Source: Mycolicibacterium sp. MU0053 (lineage in GTDB: Bacteria; Actinomycetota; Actinomycetes; Mycobacteriales; Mycobacteriaceae). Taken from it: a stretch of 64,000 nt of DNA. The stretch's first letter is position 1. Every line of letters begins with the position of its first letter. Positions 36,338 to 43,788 of this stretch are shown one piece after another. Both the position numbers and the translations under genes were made by a program. Location of the stretch: contig NZ_OY726397.1 in NCBI RefSeq assembly GCF_963378095.1, positions 1 to 64,000 on the forward strand, written 5' to 3'. The notes below the pieces were generated by a model. It was not told the origin of the DNA. It made no database searches and saw nothing but the letters and a program-made list of their open reading frames with translations.

Positions 36338-37297
36338 TTACCGAAACGCAGTGGCGCCACCAACCGCTTGGAACGCTTGCCGAAACTTGTCCAATCGGTT
36401 GATGATCCAGTCCTGCATGGCTGGCCACTGGTCAGTGTCTTCGACCGAAGTGAAAGTAGACGTGGTGAAGATAGCGGCGCCTTTCTTGCCGGGTTTATCA
36501 TCCCATTCGGCGCTTTCGCCTAACGCGGCCTCAAAGAGTTCCTTTTGTGCGGAGATCCGGTCGAAATTTCGTTCGTTGACCTCCGGTTTGGGACTGTTGA
36601 AGTAGAGCTGGGCCCGAAGTCCCGTCGTGGCGAACGAAACGTTGTACACGATAGCGCCGTAACCCGTGGAGAAGTCATACCAGGAACTGGGCGTAGTGGC
36701 TTTGGCCCGTGTCCAGGTGGGATGTTCGGAAGCGATGCGGGACAGGAGCAACTCCCAAAACTCCCAGTACAGCTTTGAGCGCTTGGACATTTCGGATGCG
36801 CCCGTCGTCGCCGCTCTGACACGTTTTCCCCAATCATTGGGCTGAGCAACCAGTTTGAAGTTGGGAGCTGGTTCGGAGTCGCCGATCTTGACCACCTGGA
36901 TCTCTACTCCGAAGAACCGCACGTCGGGACCGGTGTGCTCATTGAGCCAGTCCAACGCTGCTCGGTGCTCGGCACGGAACCCCGTCGTGATCCAGACGAC
37001 TGTCCGCGGTTCGGTGCCCGCCGCGTACGTCAAGATCTGACCGAGGTGACCATGGTCGGATTGGTCGAGTTGATTCTCTACGATCACCACACTGTCATCA
37101 GCGAGGTCGCGACCTAAAAGGTCGAGCGAGAATCCCCCCACCGGATGTTCAGCCACCTCGAGTTCCAGCTCCATCCCGAGCAAGTCTGAGAGGACGTCGA
37201 CATTGCCGAGAAGCCAGGGCGTGAACGCGTGAGCTTCGTGTGGCCAGACGTCGCGTGGATGCACTTCGGCGAGCCGACCGAGTCGCAGTTCGGACAT
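36338..37297 (-). CDS. DUF4268 family putative nuclease
   Basis: 319-residue protein. The N-terminal half has a nuclease-like core with D59 in GGFSLDLLGRD and E74-N-Q76 in VIVENQ, an ExQ variant of PD-(D/E)XK seen in several repair and defence nucleases. The C-terminal half (about 165-300) matches the DUF4268 pattern, with KLYWEFWELLL and a GYGAIVYNVSF strand. The ATG follows AAAGGG. It is oriented against the hsd operon on the far side of the IS remnant. An antiphage or DNA-degradation role is inferred from fold and neighbourhood. Confidence 0.75.
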   Translation of the reverse strand: MSELRLGRLAEVHPRDVWPHEAHAFTPWLLGNVDVLSDLLGMELELEVAEHPVGGFSLDLLGRDLADDSVVIVENQLDQSDHGHLGQILTYAAGTEPRTVVWITTGFRAEHRAALDWLNEHTGPDVRFFGVEIQVVKIGDSEPAPNFKLVAQPNDWGKRVRAATTGASEMSKRSKLYWEFWELLLSRIASEHPTWTRAKATTPSSWYDFSTGYGAIVYNVSFATTGLRAQLYFNSPKPEVNERNFDRISAQKELFEAALGESAEWDDKPGKKGAAIFTTSTFTSVEDTDQWPAMQDWIINRLDKFRQAFQAVGGATAFR

Positions 37298-37683
37298 GGT
37301 GCCCTTTCGGTGCCTTGTTTGGGACGAAGGCAGTTTGGTCGTACGTTACCCAACGCGCAACGGCTGAAGAGCTTGCCTTCAAGGAGTACGTTTTTCGGCA
37401 ACACGATGGATGGTGCGTAGCCCAGCCTCAGAAGGCTGCCCATTTGTGAGACGTCGAGGTGACCCCGGTTCGATATCACCTGGATCGACACTGACCGATG
37501 GGTGACCTCGCCCTGTGGGGCTCGTTTCCCAAGCCCACACGTGAACTCACAGCACACACAGCCGCCGTTGGGTACCGTGGTCATCGAGGTTGAGTTCACA
37601 GCTTCGTCATCTGAGGTCCGCGCGGGGGTCCGCCGGTGTCACCGCAGGGAAATCCGCCACCCCGCCGATTGACGAGGAAAAGT
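37298..37683. other. Gene-poor gap at the right edge of the island
   Basis: 386 bp without a convincing gene. The left part must contain the promoter of the reverse-strand DUF4268 gene. A short forward frame at 37240-37449 ending QPQKAAHL has no start signal and overlaps the DUF4268 gene, so it is not called. The right part leads into the phosphatase gene. I see no tRNA repeat or attachment-site copy here. Confidence 0.5.
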
Positions 37684-38934
37684 TTGACCATCGATCCCGA
37701 ACTTGACCGCGCCCCACCCACCCAGACCGGTGATCAGCTGGCCCACGAGGTGGCGACGGTGCTGGGCGGTTCCCTCAATCCGCGGCGCGCCGCGCTGCAA
37801 CTGGTCAACCTGATCCAACTAAACATGGCTGACTGGGCCATGGTCGTGATTCCGGACCGGCAGACCGGCGCGATGATGCTGGTGGGGGACGCGGCGCCGA
37901 CCGGCGTCCGGATTGGTCGCGCTGGACTGACGGGACGCCCACTGGACCGGGTGCTGAGTGCCGGCGGCTATGAACACATCGAGGGCAGCGATCTATCCGG
38001 CCTGGTGCCGGCGGAGCCATTCCTGCAGGCGGCGGTCGCGTTGGCCCCGGCCGAGGCGGTGGGCGTCGCGCTGACGGCGCGGGGCGTCACATTCGGTGCG
38101 CTGGTGCTGCTGCGGCAGGCAGACGCCGGATTCACCGCTGCGGAGATCGGCGCAGCGCAGCGCGTTGCCGACCGGGCGGCGCTGGCCCTGGACTCGGCGC
38201 GGATGTATCAGCAGCAAACGCACGTCGCGGCGGTGCTGCAGCAGAGCCTGCGGCCGCCGACCCTGCCCAGCATTCCCGGGCTGCGGCTGGCCGCCTGCTA
38301 CCGGCCCGCGGCCGAGAACCTCGACATCGGTGGCGACTTCTACGACGTCCTCGGCGGCGACGACGACTGGCTGGTCGCGATCGGCGACGTGTGCGGCAAG
38401 GGCGTCGAAGCCGCGGCCCTGACTGGGCAGGCGCGCCAAAGTATCCGCACCGCAGCACATTTCGATCGGGATCCAGCGGCGGTTCTGCGCGTGACCAACT
38501 CGGTGTTGTACAACCCGGCGTCGACGCAGTTTGTGACGATGTTGTGTGCGAGACTGCGCCCCGACGGCACCGAGGTCCGGGTGGACCTCGCCACTGCGGG
38601 ACATCCGCCGCCGCTGGTCTTGCGCGCCGACGGCCGCGTGGAGCAGCTCGCGGTGTATGGCACAGCAGCCGCTCTGGTCGCCGAAGTCCAATACGGCGCA
38701 ATAACTTTCCGCCTCAGCCGCGGCGACACCATGCTCATGTTCACCGACGGTGTCGACGAGGCCTGGGGAAGCGAAGGCCAGTACGGGCTCGAGCGACTGC
38801 AGAAGATGCTGCCCGCCTACGCCGGGGCGTCTCCCGAGGTGGTCTGCGAGGCCGTGGAGCAGGACGTGATGGAGTACCTCGACGGCACTGCCCACGACGA
38901 CATCGCTTTGCTGGCGGTGACGTGCGGATCTTAG
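37684..38934 (+). CDS. GAF-domain PP2C/SpoIIE (RsbU-like) protein phosphatase
   Basis: 416-residue soluble phosphatase. A GAF-like sensor domain (about 15-175) precedes a SpoIIE/PP2C domain (about 190-412) with metal-binding motifs GGDFYDV, GDVCGKG, MFTDGVDE and the terminal HDDIALLAV. Family members dephosphorylate anti-sigma-factor antagonists in partner-switching stress pathways. The TTG at 37684 is preferred because GAGG lies 6 nt upstream; a GTG at 37636 would add 16 residues. Its 3' end overlaps the cobalamin-binding gene by 13 nt. No anti-sigma or antagonist gene is nearby. Confidence 0.88.
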   Translation: MTIDPELDRAPPTQTGDQLAHEVATVLGGSLNPRRAALQLVNLIQLNMADWAMVVIPDRQTGAMMLVGDAAPTGVRIGRAGLTGRPLDRVLSAGGYEHIEGSDLSGLVPAEPFLQAAVALAPAEAVGVALTARGVTFGALVLLRQADAGFTAAEIGAAQRVADRAALALDSARMYQQQTHVAAVLQQSLRPPTLPSIPGLRLAACYRPAAENLDIGGDFYDVLGGDDDWLVAIGDVCGKGVEAAALTGQARQSIRTAAHFDRDPAAVLRVTNSVLYNPASTQFVTMLCARLRPDGTEVRVDLATAGHPPPLVLRADGRVEQLAVYGTAAALVAEVQYGAITFRLSRGDTMLMFTDGVDEAWGSEGQYGLERLQKMLPAYAGASPEVVCEAVEQDVMEYLDGTAHDDIALLAVTCGS

Positions 38935-39947
38935 CGGCGGCACCGGTGCTGCGCGAGTACGAGGCGGCCCTGGCCGAATCGGATCGGCCCAGAATCGTTG
39001 CGCTCGTGCAGGACCTCCTTGACGATGGGGTCGCGCCGGCGACCGTGCTGACCGACGTCGTGGCGGCCTCGCAACGCGCCATCGGCCAGCGGTGGCAGCG
39101 TGGCGAATGGACCGTCGCGCAGGAGCACGCGGCGACGGCAATGGCCATGGCCGCTACCGAAGCGGTCACTCAGCGCGTCGCAGACGTGCCGCTGACCCGC
39201 GGCCACGTCCTGGTCACCTGCGCCGAACGGGAGTGGCATTGGTTGCCCGCCGCCATCATCGGCTGTGTCCTGCGCGCTGCGGGCTGGCGGGTCACATCGT
39301 TGGGACCGGCGACGTCCCCGCTGCGGCTCAGCCAATACATCCAGGACATCGGGCCCGAGGCGGTCGCGGTCAGCTGTTCGGTGCTGGGAGCACTGCCGAC
39401 GACACGGAGATTCATCGAGGCGAGCACGTCTGCCGGCGTGCCCGTGGTGGTCGGCGGCCCGGCTTTCGGCTCGGACGCGGTGCGCGCGCAGGCGCTCGGA
39501 GCAACCGCGTGGGCCCCGGATGCCTCGGGCGCGCTCACGGCGATGGAAACCCTGCCGGTGGTGGCCTCGGCGGTGCCGCCACTGCCGCGGGCCCCCGCCC
39601 AGGAACAGCGTGCCCTCGAGCTGGCGCATGCCGACCTCGTCGCGCGTGTCGTGCGGCGGTGGAGCGTAACATCCAGTGCTGCAACAGATCCCGCCCAGAC
39701 CGCCCTGCGTGCAGTGGCGCGCGATGCGGCACCTCAAACCCTGCATGCGGTGGGAGCCGCACTGTTGACGGGCGACGTGCGACCGGTGTCCGAGACCGCA
39801 CTGTGGATGGGCGAGCTGTTGGCTCACCGCAAGGTGGACTCCCAGGCGGCCGTACACGAACTTGCCGCGGTGATCGGTACGACGCTGACGGACTATCCGC
39901 TCAGCGTAGAGCTCGTGCGAGCGAACTTCCGGCTGGACCAGGGCTGA
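38922..39947 (+). CDS. Cobalamin-binding protein, CarH/LitR-like sensor without DNA-binding domain
   Basis: 341 residues. Residues 1-90 form a B12-binding_2 helical module with W58-x9-E68-H69, the Wx9EH signature of adenosylcobalamin photoreceptors. A B12-binding Rossmann domain follows (about 94-215). Its axial-ligand motif reads E104-W-H106-W-L-P109, keeping Glu and His of E-x-H-x-x-G but with Pro for Gly. The C-terminal 120 residues are helical and unassigned. No MerR domain is present. The GTG start lies inside the phosphatase gene, so the two are translationally coupled and probably one signalling unit. Confidence 0.85.
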   Translation: MRILAAAPVLREYEAALAESDRPRIVALVQDLLDDGVAPATVLTDVVAASQRAIGQRWQRGEWTVAQEHAATAMAMAATEAVTQRVADVPLTRGHVLVTCAEREWHWLPAAIIGCVLRAAGWRVTSLGPATSPLRLSQYIQDIGPEAVAVSCSVLGALPTTRRFIEASTSAGVPVVVGGPAFGSDAVRAQALGATAWAPDASGALTAMETLPVVASAVPPLPRAPAQEQRALELAHADLVARVVRRWSVTSSAATDPAQTALRAVARDAAPQTLHAVGAALLTGDVRPVSETALWMGELLAHRKVDSQAAVHELAAVIGTTLTDYPLSVELVRANFRLDQG

Positions 39948-39954
39948 TTTCGCA

Positions 39955-40701
39955 TCACCGCGCTGTGCTCCCACCGGGTTGACTCTCCACCCACTGGCGA
40001 GCCTGCTCGGCGGCCCGGCCCAGCGCGCACCCTTCGCCGAAGTACGACGCCACAGCACCCACCGCGGGCAACATCGCGAGATAGCGGAAGGGCGTGCGCG
40101 GATGCGGACGCTTGGCGAGCACGTCGCTGATGGCGTCGAACAACCCCACCAGGCGCCACAGCGCCTTCGCGATGCCCAGCGGCGTGCGGGAGATCGGCTC
40201 CGCCTCCTGCGGCTCGCTGACCTCCGTGTCGGTCAGATCGCGGTCGCACAACACCTCGGCCAGCATCCGAGCCTGGGTATCGGGGTCGGTGACGCCGAGT
40301 TCGCGGGCCACCGCGCACAGCACGATGGCTTGGTTGACGAAACCCAGCAGGTCCTGAATCGGCAGGCCGCGCGCCACGGCCCCGAGCACGCCCGGGAACG
40401 CGACCACCACGGTGTTCAGCGCACCGATGCGCCGAACCCACCAGCGGATACGGGCGTCGACGTCGAGATCTTCCCATCCGCGCGTGCCCGGCACGTCTGC
40501 CGCGTTGAGTACCCAAGAGAGCCCGTCGGCCACCTTGTCCAGCGGCCCGGCGTCAGGGTCGACATCGCGTTGCTTCAGTCCCAACGGGTCGGTGCCCCAC
40601 AGGATGTCGAGCAGCGGGTTGATGATCCGAACCGCGCGCCGCAACGCGTCTTCGACGTCGGAGTCGCTGATCGTCACCGTGGGGCCAGGCAAGAGATTCA
40701 C
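39955..40701 (-). CDS. Hypothetical protein, function unknown
   Basis: 248 residues from GTG 40701, or 268 if the upstream GTG at 40761 is used; neither has a clear ribosome binding site. The sequence has several amphipathic or hydrophobic stretches (NTVVVAFPGVLGAVARG and a C-terminal YLAMLPAVGAVASYFGEG), so a membrane-associated protein is possible. I do not recognise a family. It ends 8 bp from the convergent cobalamin-binding gene and may share an operon with the small reverse-strand gene upstream. Confidence 0.65.
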   Translation of the reverse strand: MNLLPGPTVTISDSDVEDALRRAVRIINPLLDILWGTDPLGLKQRDVDPDAGPLDKVADGLSWVLNAADVPGTRGWEDLDVDARIRWWVRRIGALNTVVVAFPGVLGAVARGLPIQDLLGFVNQAIVLCAVARELGVTDPDTQARMLAEVLCDRDLTDTEVSEPQEAEPISRTPLGIAKALWRLVGLFDAISDVLAKRPHPRTPFRYLAMLPAVGAVASYFGEGCALGRAAEQARQWVESQPGGSTAR

Positions 40702-40771
40702 CGTTCCATGATGTCCCCATTGCACCGTGCTCAAACCGCGGGGGCGATTCGCTCGCGGCACAGCGTGGCCG

Positions 40772-40969
40772 TCAGAGCCGGTACATCTCCCGCGCCATCG
40801 CCGCGTTCTCGATGAACGCGTCGCGCTGCGGTTGGTAGAAGCGCTTCTCGCGCCGTGCTGCCGGGGTGGCTATTTCTTCCAGCGTCGGCGAATCGGGTGG
40901 CCTGAGCAGTTGCAGCAGCCAGGACCGACTCCATCGGGGCCAGGAGCGTAAGCCTGCGATCGATGCCAT
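40772..40969 (-). CDS. Small hypothetical protein
   Basis: 65-residue frame on the reverse strand with an acceptable AGAGAGG about 8 nt before the ATG. It is Trp/Arg-rich at the start, with a charged C-terminal half ending in AAMAREMYRL. I recognise no domain. It lies just upstream of the hypothetical gene in the same direction and divergent from the HxlR regulator, which could control it. The call is tentative. Confidence 0.45.
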   Translation of the reverse strand: MASIAGLRSWPRWSRSWLLQLLRPPDSPTLEEIATPAARREKRFYQPQRDAFIENAAMAREMYRL

Positions 40970-41153
40970 GTCGTGAACCTCTCTGTGCTGTCGGTGATCG
41001 ATCGGAAATGCGTCGCCGCGGAGCTTGATTCAGCGATGACCAGTTGCCGCGCCCCTTCGTCCGAGTGAGGCCTTGCACTTCCTGCTCGAAAAAGTAACAT
41101 AAGATTTAGAAGTGAACAACAGAAAAGTGAGTCGAAGTAGGAATGCGGAGTGA

Positions 41154-41840
41154 ATGAGTACGATGACTGACGTGTCGCGACGGACGTACGGACAGTTCTG
41201 CGGGCTCGCCCATGCGCTTGACGTAGTCGGCGAGCGCTGGACCCTGTTGATCGTCAGGGAGCTGGCTTCGGGTCCGAAGCGCTACAGCGAGCTGGCCGAT
41301 TCACTGGCCGGCATCGGAACCAGCTTGCTGGCGAACCGGGTCCGGCAACTGGAAACGGACGGCGTCGTGCACCGCCGGCTCGCGCTCGATCAACCCGGAT
41401 CGGCGGTCGTTTACGAATTGTCCGACGCCGGACGGGAACTGGCGTCCGCGTTGGTGCCATTGGCGACGTGGGGCGCACGCCATCAGATGACCGATGCCGA
41501 CGCCGATACGGAAACTTTCCGGGCCGAATGGGTGCTGGGTTTCCTGGCCGCCGACGTCCGCCGGGCGGGGCCGCATGACCTCGACGCGGTCTTCGAGTTC
41601 CACATCGATGACAGCACGGCCCACCTGCGGATGCTCGACGGCAGCGTGACCGTCACCTCCGGGCCCAGCTCGACGCCCGGCGATGTCACCGTCCGCTGCC
41701 AGGCCGCCACCATCGCGGCGATCGTGGGCGGCCAGCTGTCCATCGAGGACGCGCTGGACGACGGCCGGCTAGATGTCTCCGGGGATCCGTCGACCGTCAC
41801 GACCCTGCTCGGCGTCCTCGAGAGGATGCTCGGACGCTGA
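41154..41840 (+). CDS. HxlR-family transcriptional regulator with C-terminal SCP2-like domain
   Basis: 228 residues. The N-terminal HxlR winged helix (about 10-105) includes the family cysteine in GQFCGLAHALDVVGERW and the recognition-helix region ISTSLLANRVRQLE-like. The C-terminal half (about 120-225) resembles an SCP2 sterol-carrier fold, ending in GQLSIEDALDDGRLDVSGD, so binding of a hydrophobic ligand is plausible. ATG 41154 follows GGAG closely; a second ATG lies three codons on. A TAAGAT hexamer at 41100-41105 may be its -10. It probably regulates the divergent small genes. Confidence 0.88.
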   Translation: MSTMTDVSRRTYGQFCGLAHALDVVGERWTLLIVRELASGPKRYSELADSLAGIGTSLLANRVRQLETDGVVHRRLALDQPGSAVVYELSDAGRELASALVPLATWGARHQMTDADADTETFRAEWVLGFLAADVRRAGPHDLDAVFEFHIDDSTAHLRMLDGSVTVTSGPSSTPGDVTVRCQAATIAAIVGGQLSIEDALDDGRLDVSGDPSTVTTLLGVLERMLGR

Positions 41841-41924
41841 GGTCCGCGGCACCGATTCGCCACGCGCGTTTTCTTACAGAATTCTTATCTTCCCCCGCGT
41901 CTACGGGCCATTCTTGTCAGTAGG

Positions 41925-41940
41925 TCGAACTAATGTTCGA
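41925..41940 (+). promoter_or_regulatory. LexA (SOS) box
   Basis: TCGAAC-TAAT-GTTCGA is a perfect match to the mycobacterial LexA operator TCGAAC(N4)GTTCGA. It ends 3 bp before the ATG of the HNH nuclease gene, so repressor bound here would block transcription until DNA damage. Confidence 0.88.
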
Positions 41941-41943
41941 GTC

Positions 41944-43686
41944 ATGAGTAGGAACGCACTCTTGGACCGGGCCACGGTCTTGGGGTGCCTGGAGGCGATC
42001 GAAGCGGCCTGCACCGATCTCGAACAGTGCGGCTTCGACGGCTTCACGGCCGAGGAATTGGTGACGGTGCTGCAGCGTCGCGAAACCGTGGCCTGGCGGG
42101 CACCGGTCATCGACCATCGGATCCTGGCCCGGCTGGTCGCCGACGGCAACCCGGGCGAGCTGGGCGCCACGACGCTGGCCGGGGTGTTCGCCGAGCGGTT
42201 GCGGATCAGCCTGGGGGCGGCCCGGCAACGCGTCAAGGAGGCCGCGGACCTGGGCCCGCGGGTGAGCGTGACCGGTGCGCCGCTGGAACCGGTGCTGCCG
42301 AATCTGGCCGCGGCTCAAGCCGCCGGGCGGATCGGGCCCGAGCATGTCGAGATCGCCCGCAAGGCCTACGCGAAAATCCCGGCCGCGGTGGACGCCGCGG
42401 CGCGTGAGCGCGCCGAGCGGGATCTGGCGCAGATGGGCGGGCAGTTCGGCCCGCAGGCCTTCCAGAAACTCGCCGACCACCTGGTCGCCGTGCTCGACCC
42501 CGATGGAGATTTCGCCGACCGGGACCGCCAGGCTCGCCGCGGTCTTCGGATGAGCCGTCAACGCGCCGACGGGATGAGCACGATCAGCGCCACCATCACC
42601 CCCGAACTGCGCGCCACCCTCGAACCCCTCTTCGCCAAACTGGCTGCCCCCGGCATGTGCAACGCCGCCGACGAGCACCCTTGCATCAGCGGCACCCCCA
42701 CCGAAGCCCAAATCCTCAACGACGACCGCACCGTCGCCCAACGCCACCACGACGCCCTCCAAGCCCTCGGCCGCGCCGTGCTCGCCAGCGGCGACCTCGG
42801 CCAACTCAACGGCCTACCCGTCACCGTCATCGTCACCACCACCCTCGCCGAACTCCACGCCGCCGCCGGACTGCCCGAGCCCGCCGCGCCTGAACCCGAA
42901 CCCGAGCCCGCAGACCCCGGCAAGGTCGATCCCGACTCCGAGCCCGAGGCGGCAGCTGAACCCCAGGCCGAGGCGCCACCCGAAACCCCGTCCGAGCCAC
43001 AACCCGCACCCACACCGGACCCAAAACCCTTGACCGGCAAAGCCATCACCGCCGGCGGCACCCTGCTGCCCATGGCCGACCTGATCCGCATGGCCAGCCA
43101 CGCCTACCACTACCTGAGCATCTTCGACGGCCAAGGCCGCCCCCTATGGCTGGGCCGCACCAAACGCCTGGCCTCCGCCGACCAACGCATCGTGCTGCAC
43201 GCCCGCGACCGCGGCTGCACCCGACCCGGCTGCACCGTCTCCGGCTACCACACCCAAGTCCACCACCTCGCCGAATGGACCAGACACAGCGGAGCCACCG
43301 AAATCAACAACCTCGCCCTGGCCTGCCCCGCCGACAACCGCATGGCCACCGACCAGAACTGGAACACCGAAATCAACACCCACGGCCGCGTCGAATGGAT
43401 CCCCCCACCCGAACTCCAACACGGCCAACCAACCACCAACCCCTACCACTTCATCGAAGACCTCATCGACTACTACCGCACACCCGCCGGCACCGACCCC
43501 GACCCACCCGACAAGCCCGACGACAGCGCGGACCTCAGGCCCGGGGACCGACCACCCGACGACGGCCTTTACCCGTGGTTCGAGCCACCACTGCCCGGCG
43601 AACCCGGGTACGACGAAGCCGCAGCGGAATTCGCAGCGGACACCAGTTGGTACCTGGTCGACGAGGGCGCCGAGGCCCAGTTCTGA
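41944..43686 (+). CDS. 13E12-repeat family HNH endonuclease (DUF222)
   Basis: 580-residue member of the REP13E12/DUF222 family. The N-terminal DUF222 helical domain (about 30-300) is followed by a Glu/Pro-rich linker (about 315-360) and a C-terminal HNH nuclease with GCTRPGC, HHLAEW and NNLALACPADN. ATG 41944 is directly behind the LexA box, so expression is predicted to be DNA-damage inducible, as known for other 13E12 genes. The second half of the gene, from about 42,560, uses strikingly C-ending codons (CTC, CAA, CCC), unlike the first half, suggesting recombination between family copies. Confidence 0.92.
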   Translation: MSRNALLDRATVLGCLEAIEAACTDLEQCGFDGFTAEELVTVLQRRETVAWRAPVIDHRILARLVADGNPGELGATTLAGVFAERLRISLGAARQRVKEAADLGPRVSVTGAPLEPVLPNLAAAQAAGRIGPEHVEIARKAYAKIPAAVDAAARERAERDLAQMGGQFGPQAFQKLADHLVAVLDPDGDFADRDRQARRGLRMSRQRADGMSTISATITPELRATLEPLFAKLAAPGMCNAADEHPCISGTPTEAQILNDDRTVAQRHHDALQALGRAVLASGDLGQLNGLPVTVIVTTTLAELHAAAGLPEPAAPEPEPEPADPGKVDPDSEPEAAAEPQAEAPPETPSEPQPAPTPDPKPLTGKAITAGGTLLPMADLIRMASHAYHYLSIFDGQGRPLWLGRTKRLASADQRIVLHARDRGCTRPGCTVSGYHTQVHHLAEWTRHSGATEINNLALACPADNRMATDQNWNTEINTHGRVEWIPPPELQHGQPTTNPYHFIEDLIDYYRTPAGTDPDPPDKPDDSADLRPGDRPPDDGLYPWFEPPLPGEPGYDEAAAEFAADTSWYLVDEGAEAQF

Positions 43687-43788
43687 CCAATCGGGGCGGA
43701 TGGTCTTGCGCTAGCGGCGAATTCAGATTCTGCCCGCTGCAGCGGAGAGGCCGCCGGAGCCGCTACCGACGCGGACCAAGTGGCGCGC

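Noticed and set aside
37240-37449. 69-codon frame on the + strand ending QPQKAAHL
   Set aside because: It overlaps the DUF4268 gene antisense, has no ribosome binding site and no recognisable similarity.
27170-37683. Possible attL/attR copies of the tRNA-Leu 3' end flanking the island
   Set aside because: No second copy of the T-arm and acceptor sequence was seen near the right edge, and no integrase gene is present.
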